DNA from: Pseudomonas orientalis
Lineage (GTDB): Bacteria > Pseudomonadota > Gammaproteobacteria > Pseudomonadales > Pseudomonadaceae
Reading direction: 5' to 3'
Assembly (NCBI RefSeq): GCF_002934065.1
Contig: NZ_CP018049.1
Location: forward strand, 5,516,501-5,580,500
Length of the DNA: 64,000 bases
Part shown: one piece after another, positions 28,048-36,252 of the stretch
Position numbering within the stretch: the stretch's first letter is position 1
How the letters are laid out: every line of letters starts with the position of its first letter
Notes under the pieces: model-generated
What the model was told of the DNA's origin: nothing
What the model saw: only the letters and a program-made list of their open reading frames with translations
The model's database searches: none
Made by a program: the position numbers and the translations under genes

Positions 28048-28443
28048 ATGAAATTTCTTGCCCCTCTTGCGTTACTCACCTTCGCAAGCTTCACGACCAC
28101 GCCGCTGCTGGCCGCCGACGAAGCCCCCCAACTGACAGGCTGCGCCGCCAAGCGCCAAGCCATCAGTACCCAGATCGAACAGGCCAAGGCCCATGGCAAC
28201 AGTGCCCAACAGGCCGGGCTGGAAAAAGCCCTGAGCGAGGTCACCGCCAACTGCACTGACGCATCGCTGAAGAAAGAGCGCGAAAACAAGGTGCTCGATG
28301 CCAAGCACGAAGTCAGCCGCCGTCAGGCCGACCTCGACAAGGCCATGAAAAAAGGCGATGCGGACAAGATCAACAAGCGCAAGGACAAGCTCGCCGAATC
28401 GCGCAAGGAGTTGCAGGATGCGGTGGAAGAACTCGACCAGTAA
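28048..28443 (+). CDS. DUF1090 (YqjC-like) periplasmic protein
   Basis: 131 residues: signal peptide MKFLAPLALLTFASFTTTPL cleaved near LLA-AD, then GCAAKRQAISTQIEQAKAHG, typical of DUF1090, and a long charged helix likely to form a coiled coil (KHEVSRRQADLDKAMKKGDA). Two cysteines (TGCAAK and ANCTDA) could form a disulfide. GGAG precedes ATG 28048. Function unknown; the family is periplasmic. It converges with the cytochrome gene with only six bases between stops. Confidence 0.85.
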   Translation: MKFLAPLALLTFASFTTTPLLAADEAPQLTGCAAKRQAISTQIEQAKAHGNSAQQAGLEKALSEVTANCTDASLKKERENKVLDAKHEVSRRQADLDKAMKKGDADKINKRKDKLAESRKELQDAVEELDQ

Positions 28444-28449
28444 AACCGG

Positions 28450-28899
28450 TCAGTGGTCCCGGAACTGCTTATGGCAAGCGCTGCAGGCATCTTCGACTTT
28501 CTGCACCGCAGGTTGAAGGCTGCCGGCCTTATAGGGCTGGACGCGGCTTGCGGTCACCAATTCACCGGTGGCCGCTTCAAGGTCGCGAGCCAGTTGCTGG
28601 AATTGCGCCTGCTTTTGCCACACTTCGTCCCTGGCACTGGTGTGGTCGTCTTCACGTACGCTCGGGAAATGCTGCCAGGGTTCATGGGCCAACACGTCCA
28701 GCTTGACCGCGCCGTCGGCAAACCGGGCGCCGTCGAACGGGATACGCCCGCGCAACATGCCGCCCAGGTCTTCGCTGGTCTTGAGCATCTGCTTGAAGAT
28801 CGCCTTGCGCTGGCCCAGGGGCGAATTGGGGTCAACACCGCCGCAGGCGGACAAGGCCAGGCAGGCCAGCACTACAACCGTCATATGTTTAAAAGTCAT
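28450..28899 (-). CDS. Cytochrome c'-type haem lipoprotein
   Basis: 149 residues: lipoprotein signal with lipobox LSAC near residue 19, then a four-helix-bundle cytochrome c'/c-556 domain with the haem site CSACHKQFRDH at the very C-terminus (CxxCH), as is usual for this class. FKQMLKTSEDLGGML is the first helix. It would be membrane-anchored on the periplasmic side and act in electron transfer or gas binding. Partner unknown. Either of two ATGs (28899 or 28884) could start it. Confidence 0.83.
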   Translation of the reverse strand: MTFKHMTVVVLACLALSACGGVDPNSPLGQRKAIFKQMLKTSEDLGGMLRGRIPFDGARFADGAVKLDVLAHEPWQHFPSVREDDHTSARDEVWQKQAQFQQLARDLEAATGELVTASRVQPYKAGSLQPAVQKVEDACSACHKQFRDH

Positions 28900-29026
28900 G
28901 GTGGCTCAGGGTCACGGGAAACGGCGGCCAGTATCCCCGCCTCGTCCGCAAAGACCAATAGCCCTATTAATAATAAGGGTTGCCCAACGCGATAAAGCCC
29001 GGGCAATCGCTTCAGGAATTACGTGC

Positions 29027-30220
29027 ATGAATGACAATTGGAAACCCTGGAGCCGCCTGGTGTGGGCTCTGCCGATGATCGCGCTGCTGACCGGCTGCGA
29101 CGTGGGCCAGGATGCGGGCAAAACGCCCGCCAAAGAAGAAGCTGCCCAACCCCATGCCGTTGCCACTTACGTGAGCGCTCCTTGGGAAGCGCTGCCGTCC
29201 GTTTCCGACAGCGACTTGCTCGGCGGCTTCGAATCCTGGCGCAGTGCCTGTCAGCGCCTCAAGGCCGACCCGGTCTGGGGAGCGACCTGCGCAGCGGCAG
29301 CCAGCGTACCGGGCGATGCCGTGGCGGTTCGCGGGTTTCTCAAAGAGCGTCTGGATGTATTCGGTCTGCGTTCAGCCGACAACACACCGAACGGCCTGAT
29401 CACCGGCTACTACGAGCCGGTCTACCCCGGCAGCCTGACCGAAACCGCCACCGCCCATGTGCCGGTGTACGGCGTTCCGGATGATCTGATTATCGTCAAC
29501 CTGGAAGCCATCTACCCTGAACTCAAGGGCAAACGCCTGCGCGGTCGCCTGGAGGGCCGCGTGCTCAAGCCGTATGACGATGCCGGCACCCTCAACAACC
29601 AGGGCTCCACCGCCAAACCGATAGCCTGGCTGACCGATCCGATGGACCTGCAGTTCCTGCAGATCCAGGGCTCCGGGCGTATTCAACTGGCCGATGGTCG
29701 TCAACTGCGCGTGGGTTATGCCGACCAGAACGGCTATCCCTATCGCCCTATCGGTCGCTGGCTGATCGAACAGGGCGAGCTGAAAAAGGAAGACGTGAGC
29801 ATGGCCGCCATCAGCGCCTGGGCCAAGGCACACCCGCAACGCATTCCCGAACTGCTGGCGAGCAACCCCAGCTATGTGTTCTTCAGCGCCCGCCCCGACA
29901 GCAATGAAGGGCCGCGCGGCTCGCTGAACGTGCCCTTGACGGCGGGATACAGCGTGGCGGTGGACCGCAAGGTGATTCCGCTGGGGAGTCTGTTGTGGCT
30001 GTCCACCACCAAACCCGACGGCTCACCGATCGCCAGACCCGTCGCCGCCCAGGACACCGGCGGCGCCATCACCGGGGAAGTACGCGCAGACCTGTTCTGG
30101 GGCACAGGCGAAGCAGCAGGCGAGTTGGCGGGGAACATGAAGCAGCAGGGACAGATCTGGATGCTATGGCCCAAGGGTACGCCGCTGCCGCACGTGCCGG
30201 ATGCCCCCGCTGGCACCTGA
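29027..30220 (+). CDS. mltA: Membrane-bound lytic murein transglycosylase A
   Basis: 397-residue lipoprotein (lipobox LLTGC near residue 24) that cleaves peptidoglycan glycan strands to 1,6-anhydro muropeptides. The MltA barrel starts around GLITGYYEPVYPGS; the substrate cleft has FLQIQGSGRIQL and VGYADQNGYPYRPIG; the 3D domain at the C-terminus carries the catalytic aspartates in AQDTGGAI and RADLFWG. The ATG 29027 gives MNDNWKPWSRLVWALP, a normal lipoprotein signal; the frame extends far upstream but antisense to the cytochrome gene. Length is typical for Pseudomonas MltA. Confidence 0.93.
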   Translation: MNDNWKPWSRLVWALPMIALLTGCDVGQDAGKTPAKEEAAQPHAVATYVSAPWEALPSVSDSDLLGGFESWRSACQRLKADPVWGATCAAAASVPGDAVAVRGFLKERLDVFGLRSADNTPNGLITGYYEPVYPGSLTETATAHVPVYGVPDDLIIVNLEAIYPELKGKRLRGRLEGRVLKPYDDAGTLNNQGSTAKPIAWLTDPMDLQFLQIQGSGRIQLADGRQLRVGYADQNGYPYRPIGRWLIEQGELKKEDVSMAAISAWAKAHPQRIPELLASNPSYVFFSARPDSNEGPRGSLNVPLTAGYSVAVDRKVIPLGSLLWLSTTKPDGSPIARPVAAQDTGGAITGEVRADLFWGTGEAAGELAGNMKQQGQIWMLWPKGTPLPHVPDAPAGT

Positions 30221-30274
30221 CAGCCATACGTATCGACACAACGCGGTAGCACCCAACGCTAACCACGATGCGAA

Positions 30275-30600
30275 GCGAGTCGCCCTTGATCTTGATCTTG
30301 ATCTGCTTTTGATCTCAGGCGCCCCGTTAAACCACGCTGGCCGAACGCAGGCTTGAATCCGTGGGCAACCCGGCAGGACGCCGGGTTAGCCGCCCCGCGC
30401 CATGGATGGCGCGTGGCGGCGGCCCACGGATTCAAGCCGGAGAGGGCACACCGAGCCCAAGCGAGGTGCCGAGTGGTGGGGCAAGAGCGTTTTGCTTACT
30501 TTTGCGCTTTTCAAAAGTGAGCCGCCGTCAGGGCGGAACCCTAAGCAGCCGTTACCGCAGAAACGGATATGTACTCGGTCCGACCCAACATCCCGGCCAG
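30275..30600. repeat. Large repeated intergenic element with a three-way-junction palindrome
   Basis: Starts with short GATCTT direct repeats (from about 30286). It holds a 16-bp perfect outer stem GCTTGAATCCGTGGGC (30351-30366) with GCCCACGGATTCAAGC (30422-30437), which encloses two inner hairpins: AACCCGGC/GCCGGGTT (30367-30387) and a longer one around GCGCCATGGATGGCGC. A conserved tail with CAAGAGCGTTTTGCTTAC follows. I recognise this as a sequence found many times in P. fluorescens-group genomes, from memory rather than a search. No protein is likely to be encoded, although frames cross it. Confidence 0.7.
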
Positions 30601-30613
30601 CCCAGAGGCCGCC

Positions 30614-30684
30614 ATCGGGGGCAAGCCCCCTCCCACAGGGGATCTGCGCCAACCGACTGGCATTGGGGCCAGCCCCCTCCCGCA
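30614..30684. repeat. Single REP arm plus degenerate arm
   Basis: ATCGGGGGCAAGCCCCCTCC at 30614 is a full REP arm. About 24 bases on, ATTGGGGCCAGCCCCCTCCC (from 30662) is a decayed second arm in the same direction, so this is a tandem rather than inverted pair. Both lie next to the 3' end of the MAPEG gene. Confidence 0.75.
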
Positions 30685-30701
30685 AGATTCTGCGTCAGGC
30701 T

Positions 30702-31088
30702 TCAGATCGAGACAAAGAAGAAACTCGCAATCAGCGCCATCCCCACAATCCACACCAGCGAACGCAACATCGCCCAGTCCGCCAGGTAGCAAATGATGTA
30801 CAGCAGACGGCTGGTGATAAACAGCACCGCCAGCACATTGATCGTCACCAGCTCGGCCGTACCGGCCAGGTGGGCGATAATCACCGCCGCCGCAAAAGCC
30901 GGGGTCACTTCAAAGCTGTTGAGTTGCGCATTGTGGGCACGCTTGGCAACGCCTTCGACCGTGTCCAGGAACGCGCGCGGGTCGTGGTTATGGCGCGGCC
31001 CGAACTTGCCGCCACTGAACTTGGCCACACCCGTACACAGGTACGGCAGGAAGATTGCGATCAACACACACCAGAAAGCCACTGTCAT
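30702..31088 (-). CDS. MAPEG-family membrane protein
   Basis: 128 residues with four predicted membrane helices. The N-terminus LPYLCTGVAKFSGGKFGPRH and the central ARRH-like block KRAHNAQLNSFEVTPAFAAA with the conserved Asn-Glu pair are typical of bacterial MAPEG proteins (membrane-associated eicosanoid and glutathione metabolism family). Substrate unknown. Transcribed divergently from the antiporter gene, with 186 bases between them. Confidence 0.85.
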   Translation of the reverse strand: MTVAFWCVLIAIFLPYLCTGVAKFSGGKFGPRHNHDPRAFLDTVEGVAKRAHNAQLNSFEVTPAFAAAVIIAHLAGTAELVTINVLAVLFITSRLLYIICYLADWAMLRSLVWIVGMALIASFFFVSI

Positions 31089-31274
31089 CAGTCATTCCCT
31101 TTTAAGATTTATCAAGGCAGTCAAAGCTTCATCACCCATGTGCCGATCAGCCCCACCCACAAGCTATGAGCCGTGACCGGCCGAAAGGTTCTTTCAGGTA
31201 ATTGCACTTGTTTATACTAAACACCGTCTCAACGCACGCTGTGCGCCTCTACCTCCCCGTCCCAAGGACCCCGG

Positions 31275-32537
31275 ATGCTTGAACTTGTTGCCGCCTTCAT
31301 CTGCCTCACCACCCTGCTCACCTATGTGAACTTCCGTTTTATCGGCCTGCCGCCGACCATCGGCGTGATGGTCACCGCGCTGCTGTTTTCGCTGATCCTG
31401 CAAGGCCTCAGTTTTATCGGCTATCCGGGCCTGGAAGAACGTATCCAGCAACTGATCGGCCAGATCGACTTCGGCGATTTGCTGATGAACTGGATGCTCT
31501 CGTTCCTGCTGTTCGCCGGCGCATTGCACGTCAACTTGAGCGACCTGCGCAGCTACCGCTGGCCCATCGGCCTGTTGGCGACCTTTGGCGTACTGATTGC
31601 CACCGTAGTGATCGGCAGCCTGGCGTACTACATCTTCGCCCTGTTCGGCTGGCACGTGAGCTTCCTGTATTGCCTGCTGTTTGGCGCGCTGATCTCGCCT
31701 ACCGATCCGATTGCGGTATTGGGCGTGCTGCGTACCGCCAACGCTTCGAAACCGCTGAAAACCACTATCGTCGGCGAATCGCTGTTCAACGATGGCACGG
31801 CGGTGGTGGTGTTTACCGTGTTGCTGGGTATCGCGCAGTTGGGTGAAACCCCGACCGTTGGCGCCACCGCAATGCTGTTCGCCCATGAGGCGATTGGCGG
31901 CGTGGTATTCGGCGGGCTGATCGGTTACCTCGTGTACCTGATGATCAAGAGCATTGAGCAATACCAGATCGAAGTCATGCTGACCCTGGCGCTGGTGATC
32001 GGCGGCTCGGCGATGGCCACCGAACTGCACGTCTCCGCGCCGATTGCGATGGTGGTGGCCGGGCTGATCATCGGCAACCTGGGGCGCAAGTTGGCGATGA
32101 ACGACATGACCCGGCGCTATCTGGACGGCTTCTGGGAATTGCTCGACGACATGCTCAACGCCCTGCTGTTTGCACTGATCGGCATGGAACTGCTGCTGTT
32201 GCCGTTCAACTGGCTGCACGTATTGGCGGCGAGCTTGCTGGCGGTGGCGATCCTGTTGTCACGCCTGCTGACCGTGGCCCCGGCGATCCTCCTGCTGCGG
32301 CGCTGGCGCAAGGTCCCGCGCGGCACCATCCGTATCCTCACCTGGGGCGGGTTGCGCGGCGGCGTCTCGGTAGCGCTGGCCCTGGCATTGCCACTGGGCC
32401 CGGAACGCGACCTGTTGCTGAGCATCACCTATATCGTGGTGCTGTCATCAATCCTGCTCCAGGGCCTGAGCATTGGCAAACTGGTCAAGCGCGTGACTCA
32501 GGGTGAACCCCAGGCCACGGCCGAAGAACGTCACTGA
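31275..32537 (+). CDS. Sodium/proton antiporter, CPA1 (NhaP) type
   Basis: 420 residues with about twelve membrane segments. The ion-binding motifs are SPTDPIAVLGVL (TM5 region, ND/TD pair) and GESLFNDGTAVVVF (TM6), both characteristic of CPA1 exchangers; the late segment WGGLRGGVSVALALALP carries the conserved Arg. It should exchange Na+ (or K+) for H+ in pH and salt homeostasis. There is no long cytoplasmic tail, as in short bacterial NhaP forms. It converges with the FNT gene; the coding ends overlap by seven bases. Confidence 0.9.
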   Translation: MLELVAAFICLTTLLTYVNFRFIGLPPTIGVMVTALLFSLILQGLSFIGYPGLEERIQQLIGQIDFGDLLMNWMLSFLLFAGALHVNLSDLRSYRWPIGLLATFGVLIATVVIGSLAYYIFALFGWHVSFLYCLLFGALISPTDPIAVLGVLRTANASKPLKTTIVGESLFNDGTAVVVFTVLLGIAQLGETPTVGATAMLFAHEAIGGVVFGGLIGYLVYLMIKSIEQYQIEVMLTLALVIGGSAMATELHVSAPIAMVVAGLIIGNLGRKLAMNDMTRRYLDGFWELLDDMLNALLFALIGMELLLLPFNWLHVLAASLLAVAILLSRLLTVAPAILLLRRWRKVPRGTIRILTWGGLRGGVSVALALALPLGPERDLLLSITYIVVLSSILLQGLSIGKLVKRVTQGEPQATAEERH

Positions 32538-33418
32538 TCTTTGCTGACCTGCTGCGGATGCCTCGGGTCCGCAGCCTTCTTGTCCGGCAAGCTGCCCTCA
32601 CTGCGAATCTGCGCATGGCTGATCAACGCAAAGATAAAGCTGCCGCCGATGATATTGCCGGCCAGGGTGGGGCCGGCAAATACCAGCCAGAAGTCATGCC
32701 ACGACAGTTCACCGGCAAACACCAGGTACGACACTTCCGCCGAGCCCACCACGATGTGGGTGAAATCGCCCAACGCCATCAGGTAGGTGATCAGGATGAT
32801 GATCCACATCTTGGCGCTTTCCATCGACGGAATCATCCACACCATGGTGGCGATCATCCAGCCGGAGACGATGCCTTTGGCGAACATCTGGCCGGCGTCG
32901 TTTTCCATGATCTTGCGCCCGATTTCGAGGAAGGCCATGTCGGTCTTGGTGTCGAATATCGGCAGGTGCAGCATCACGTAGGCCACCAGCAGGGTGCCAC
33001 ACAGGTTGCCCACCAGCACCACCGCCCACAGTCGCAACAGGCGCCCGGCATTGGCCAGGGTCGGCTTGCTCATCACCGGCAACACGGCGGTGAGGGTGTT
33101 TTCGGTAAACAGTTGCTGGCGCGCGAGGATCACCGCGAGGAAACCGGCGCAATAGCCAAAGCTGGCGATGACCTTGAACGCTTCGCCGTCCGGCAGGCGT
33201 GAGTTGAGCAATCCCATGGCCATGAGAGACAAGCCCATGGTCAGGCCGGCAGCCAGCGCAGACCACCACAACGCCGCGACGCTGCGCTCCAGCTCCTGGT
33301 CGCCCTGGGTACGGATGATTTCATGCAGCACCGCGGCGCGGGGCGGCTGGTTTTTGTCTACGTCCTGCTGCTCTTCCTGCGACAGGTTGGGGGTTTTGCC
33401 TGCTTCGTCGGTGGCCAT
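32531..33418 (-). CDS. Formate/nitrite transporter (FNT) family channel, YfdC-like
   Basis: 295 residues: a hydrophilic N-terminal tail (to about residue 60), then six membrane helices with FNT marks LFTENTLTAVLPV, GNLCGTLLVAY, FAKGIVSGWMIATMVWM and AGPTLAGNIIGGSFIFAL. The long charged N-terminus and sequence resemble the YfdC branch rather than FocA or NirC, so the substrate anion is uncertain. The ATG 33418 is preferred; the frame opens at 33466. The 3' end overlaps the antiporter gene by seven bases. Confidence 0.85.
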   Translation of the reverse strand: MATDEAGKTPNLSQEEQQDVDKNQPPRAAVLHEIIRTQGDQELERSVAALWWSALAAGLTMGLSLMAMGLLNSRLPDGEAFKVIASFGYCAGFLAVILARQQLFTENTLTAVLPVMSKPTLANAGRLLRLWAVVLVGNLCGTLLVAYVMLHLPIFDTKTDMAFLEIGRKIMENDAGQMFAKGIVSGWMIATMVWMIPSMESAKMWIIILITYLMALGDFTHIVVGSAEVSYLVFAGELSWHDFWLVFAGPTLAGNIIGGSFIFALISHAQIRSEGSLPDKKAADPRHPQQVSKDQ

Positions 33419-33490
33419 GATTATCCGGAGTCCAAGGGGGGGCGTGTAGCTACGACACGCGGCCACCGTGGCTGTTCAGTGGCCAGGCAA

Positions 33491-35422
33491 CTAAACCGGA
33501 ATCCTCCAGGCGTTGACCATCTGCACCGTGGTCGAACTGAACGCTTTATCCCACGGTTTATTACGTGATTTGTAATTGTCGCCGAGGGTGTCGAGCACAC
33601 GGTTGAACTCGGTGGGCGTGGCTGCCCACGCCAAGTCTTGCGCCGTACGATGGAGCAGTTCGACATTGGCCTCGGGTTGGCCTGGCCTGAACAACGAAGG
33701 GTAGATCACCTCCCGGGTGAAGTTATCTGCTTTCATCGCGATATCGCGCACGCCCATCTCGGCGACCGCGTGGCCGATGACCTTGGACGCCGGCGGTGAA
33801 CCGGTGGCGATCTGCCTGGCCGCCACTTGCAGCAATTGCTGAAAGTTGCGCTGGCTTGCCACGTTAAGGCGCCGCGCCAACCAGTCGACCTGTTCAGGCC
33901 GTTGGGCCAACGCGTCCAGGTTACGCATGCCCGAAAAAATACCGGCCGTGAATGTCAGCGTGTCCTGTGCCTTATTCGCTTCGGTGATTGCCTCATCCAA
34001 GGCGTGCAACGCCTGCTGCGCGTTGTTTCTAAACGTCAGCACATCCGCAGCGGCCGGATCGTTTTGCAGCGCCGGTTGTACGCCGGCAAGCAATCGATCA
34101 TCCATGGCCAGCACGGCCTCATCCAGTGACTGGAAGGCATGGTGCTCAAGCGCCGTGCAGCGACGTTCCAGATGCGTCTCTACCGCCTGACGTGCCTTGG
34201 CCTGCAAATGTTGCTTTTGCCCGTCCTGCATCGTGAAGTTGACGGTGCCGCCGAGCAGGCCTCGAAAATCACCTTTTTCGGTCTTCAGCGGCAACGTGAC
34301 GACTTGATCGGCAAACGCTTCGAGCTTTTTTTCCTGGAAAGCTTCAGCGGCCGAATGCGCAACACCTGTGATGCGATCAGCCACGCTGCTGAGAAAGCTG
34401 CCACTTCGCGCCGGTGTCTCACTCGCGCTGGGCTCAAACTTGACGATCAACGCTTCAGATTTGTTCAAGGGGCTGTCAGGAAATGACCTCTGCACCACAC
34501 CCGGCGCCGGGGTATTGAGCAATAAGCCGCCGTCCTTGAACGCGGTGATTTCACCCGACACCTGGAAGTCATGACCTTGTTCTACGGGACTTTTGAACAC
34601 CACCGGCAAGGAGCCGGAAATATGCGCCGCTCGGGCGATGTCCATCTGCGGGGTCAAACGGGCATTGAACACCACCAACTGCGGGCGGCCAGCAAACATA
34701 CCGGTGCCGGTGATGCTCAGTTGCTTGATCGCGGGGATATGCCGGTTCAATACCTCAAGGTCACCGAAGGTCGGTGCGCCGCCGGCACTCAATTTGTCGG
34801 CAATCTTCATCACTTCAGCGAGCCGGGTTTCCCGAGGGCTTTGCGCGATATGCGCAAGCAGCGACCGGCGCGACTCATTACGAATCATCTCTTCGAGAGG
34901 ACAGGCTTCGGTTTGCAGACGCGGCAACAATGTCACCAACAGCTGGGACACATTGCCGACGGCGCCAGGCAACCGGCCGATGAGTTTGCCGAATGCGGCA
35001 CTGGCGTCCTGCATCCACGCCGTCACGGCATCCCTGCTATTGAGCAGACTCGGCAGATCAATGCTATCGGACAACTTATCGAATGCTTCCGCCCCCATGC
35101 CACTGGCAATCAAGGCCGCCGAAATCGCGCCGGCGGATGAGCCGCAGGCCAGTTGGATACCTTGCAGCTTTCCGGTGTGCGCAAGGGCCTGCAACACCCC
35201 CGAAAAAGCGATGCCCTTGGCCCCGCCGCCACTGAGCACAAGGCTCGTGGCAGGCGCAGCCGATAAAATCACTTCGACCCGCCCCAGGTTATCGCGCCGA
35301 AGCGTCACGTTGCGTTCGCCCACCCCTTCCAGCAGAGGCGTCTTCGCGCTGGCCGTGGCCGCAGACTGAACCTCTTTATCCAACGAGTGCTGAATCCGGG
35401 CACTTGAACTGAACACTTTCAT
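33491..35422 (-). CDS. exoU: ExoU-like patatin phospholipase cytotoxin
   Basis: 643 residues that match P. aeruginosa ExoU along nearly their whole length. ExoU is a type III secreted phospholipase A2 activated by ubiquitin in host cells. The patatin catalytic parts are complete: oxyanion loop SGGGAKG (65-70), nucleophile in GSSAG (Ser96) and the dyad Asp in DGG (Asp297). The C-terminal membrane-localisation region also matches (VIYPSLFRPGQPEANVELLH near residue 580, and KAFSSTTVQMVNAWR at the end). The N-terminus is shorter than in ExoU. No SpcU-like chaperone gene or type III secretion gene is in the window, and I see no ExsA or Hrp box in the 100 bases upstream. A sampled line is about 53% GC, below the neighbours. 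Confidence 0.92.
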   Translation of the reverse strand: MKVFSSSARIQHSLDKEVQSAATASAKTPLLEGVGERNVTLRRDNLGRVEVILSAAPATSLVLSGGGAKGIAFSGVLQALAHTGKLQGIQLACGSSAGAISAALIASGMGAEAFDKLSDSIDLPSLLNSRDAVTAWMQDASAAFGKLIGRLPGAVGNVSQLLVTLLPRLQTEACPLEEMIRNESRRSLLAHIAQSPRETRLAEVMKIADKLSAGGAPTFGDLEVLNRHIPAIKQLSITGTGMFAGRPQLVVFNARLTPQMDIARAAHISGSLPVVFKSPVEQGHDFQVSGEITAFKDGGLLLNTPAPGVVQRSFPDSPLNKSEALIVKFEPSASETPARSGSFLSSVADRITGVAHSAAEAFQEKKLEAFADQVVTLPLKTEKGDFRGLLGGTVNFTMQDGQKQHLQAKARQAVETHLERRCTALEHHAFQSLDEAVLAMDDRLLAGVQPALQNDPAAADVLTFRNNAQQALHALDEAITEANKAQDTLTFTAGIFSGMRNLDALAQRPEQVDWLARRLNVASQRNFQQLLQVAARQIATGSPPASKVIGHAVAEMGVRDIAMKADNFTREVIYPSLFRPGQPEANVELLHRTAQDLAWAATPTEFNRVLDTLGDNYKSRNKPWDKAFSSTTVQMVNAWRIPV

Positions 35423-35522
35423 ACACAGGCTCTTCCTAAGGTGTGAGCCTGAGTAGTGATGAAAGCGCCTCAGGATGATCCCTGCGGAATGATTTGGTAA
35501 AGCAAATCACACCGCTACGTCG

Positions 35523-35927
35523 TCACTCGGACAGACTGTCTTCCTTGAACTGATCCTTCACGTATCTGATTTCAGTGCGGCCATGGGGCGCCGGCAGGCC
35601 GTCTTCACCGAGGTTGACGAAGACCATTTTCTCTACGGTCAGGATGCTCTTGCGGGTGATCTTGTTGCGCACTTCACAGGTGAGGGTGATGGAGGTACGC
35701 CCGAACTCGGTGGCGGTGATGCCCAGCTCGATGATGTCACCCTGGCGCGAGGCGCTGACGAAGTTGATTTCGGAAATGTACTTGGTCACCACGCGCTGAT
35801 TGCCCAGTTGCACGATGGCATAGATGGCCGCTTCTTCGTCGATCCAGCGCAGCAGGCTGCCACCGAACAGGGTGCCATTGGGGTTGAGGTCTTCGGGTTT
35901 TACCCATTTGCGGGTGTGGAAGTTCAT
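35523..35927 (-). CDS. Acyl-CoA thioesterase, hotdog fold (YciA-like)
   Basis: 134 residues. The hotdog helix and active-site region read LNPNGTLFGGSLLRWIDEEA (Asn/Asp and Gly-rich), with the second strand VTKYISEINFVSASRQGDII, as in YciA-type acyl-CoA thioesterases. It should hydrolyse short- or medium-chain acyl-CoA; exact substrate unknown. ATG 35927 with TGGAG seven bases upstream gives MNFHTRKWVKPEDLNPNGTL; the frame opens earlier, in a region without a good ribosome site. Divergent from ahcY. Confidence 0.87.
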   Translation of the reverse strand: MNFHTRKWVKPEDLNPNGTLFGGSLLRWIDEEAAIYAIVQLGNQRVVTKYISEINFVSASRQGDIIELGITATEFGRTSITLTCEVRNKITRKSILTVEKMVFVNLGEDGLPAPHGRTEIRYVKDQFKEDSLSE

Positions 35928-36123
35928 GGTCACTCCAGAGCGTGTTGCGAAATGATGGGCAACATCATGGCAGAGCCCGGGGCCAAGCTCTATGAGCCGT
36001 TGACTATCACCCCCATGAGCGATCTTCATGCCGCCGACAGAAAGGCTTGGGAAGTGCCGCATACACGGCTATAATCGCCCCCGTTTCAAAACGGTCATCT
36101 TCAGTTGATACCGTTCTCCCGCC

Positions 36124-36215
36124 ACCTGTCCGAGGGGCGCTGCAGCAGGCTTGGCCTGTCAGGCTCGGATGGGGCGTTGTCCGGCCTGGTCTTGCAGCTG
36201 GATACTAAACGCACA
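36124..36215 (+). promoter_or_regulatory. SAH riboswitch upstream of ahcY
   Basis: The segment has the SAH riboswitch core: GTCCGAGGGGCGCTGCAGC followed by GCCTGTCAGGCTCGGATGG. The P1 stem is TCCGAG with CTCGGA, and the GGGGCGCTGC and TGTCAGGC blocks match the known conserved nucleotides of the family from proteobacterial ahcY leaders. High SAH should favour expression of SAH hydrolase. A small hairpin CATTCG/CGAATG ends directly in the GGAGG of ahcY and is probably part of the expression platform. The 325-base gap before ahcY holds this element and presumably a promoter. Confidence 0.88.
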
Positions 36216-36252
36216 ACGGCGCCCATTCGCACACTACGAATGGAGGCTCTTC

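Noticed and set aside
30361..31169. Several frames across the large repeat at 30.3-30.7 kb
   Set aside because: They translate a repeated palindromic element and run antisense into the MAPEG gene.
33491..35522. Type III secretion promoter box upstream of the ExoU-like gene
   Set aside because: No convincing ExsA- or HrpL-type motif is present in the 100 bases before the start.
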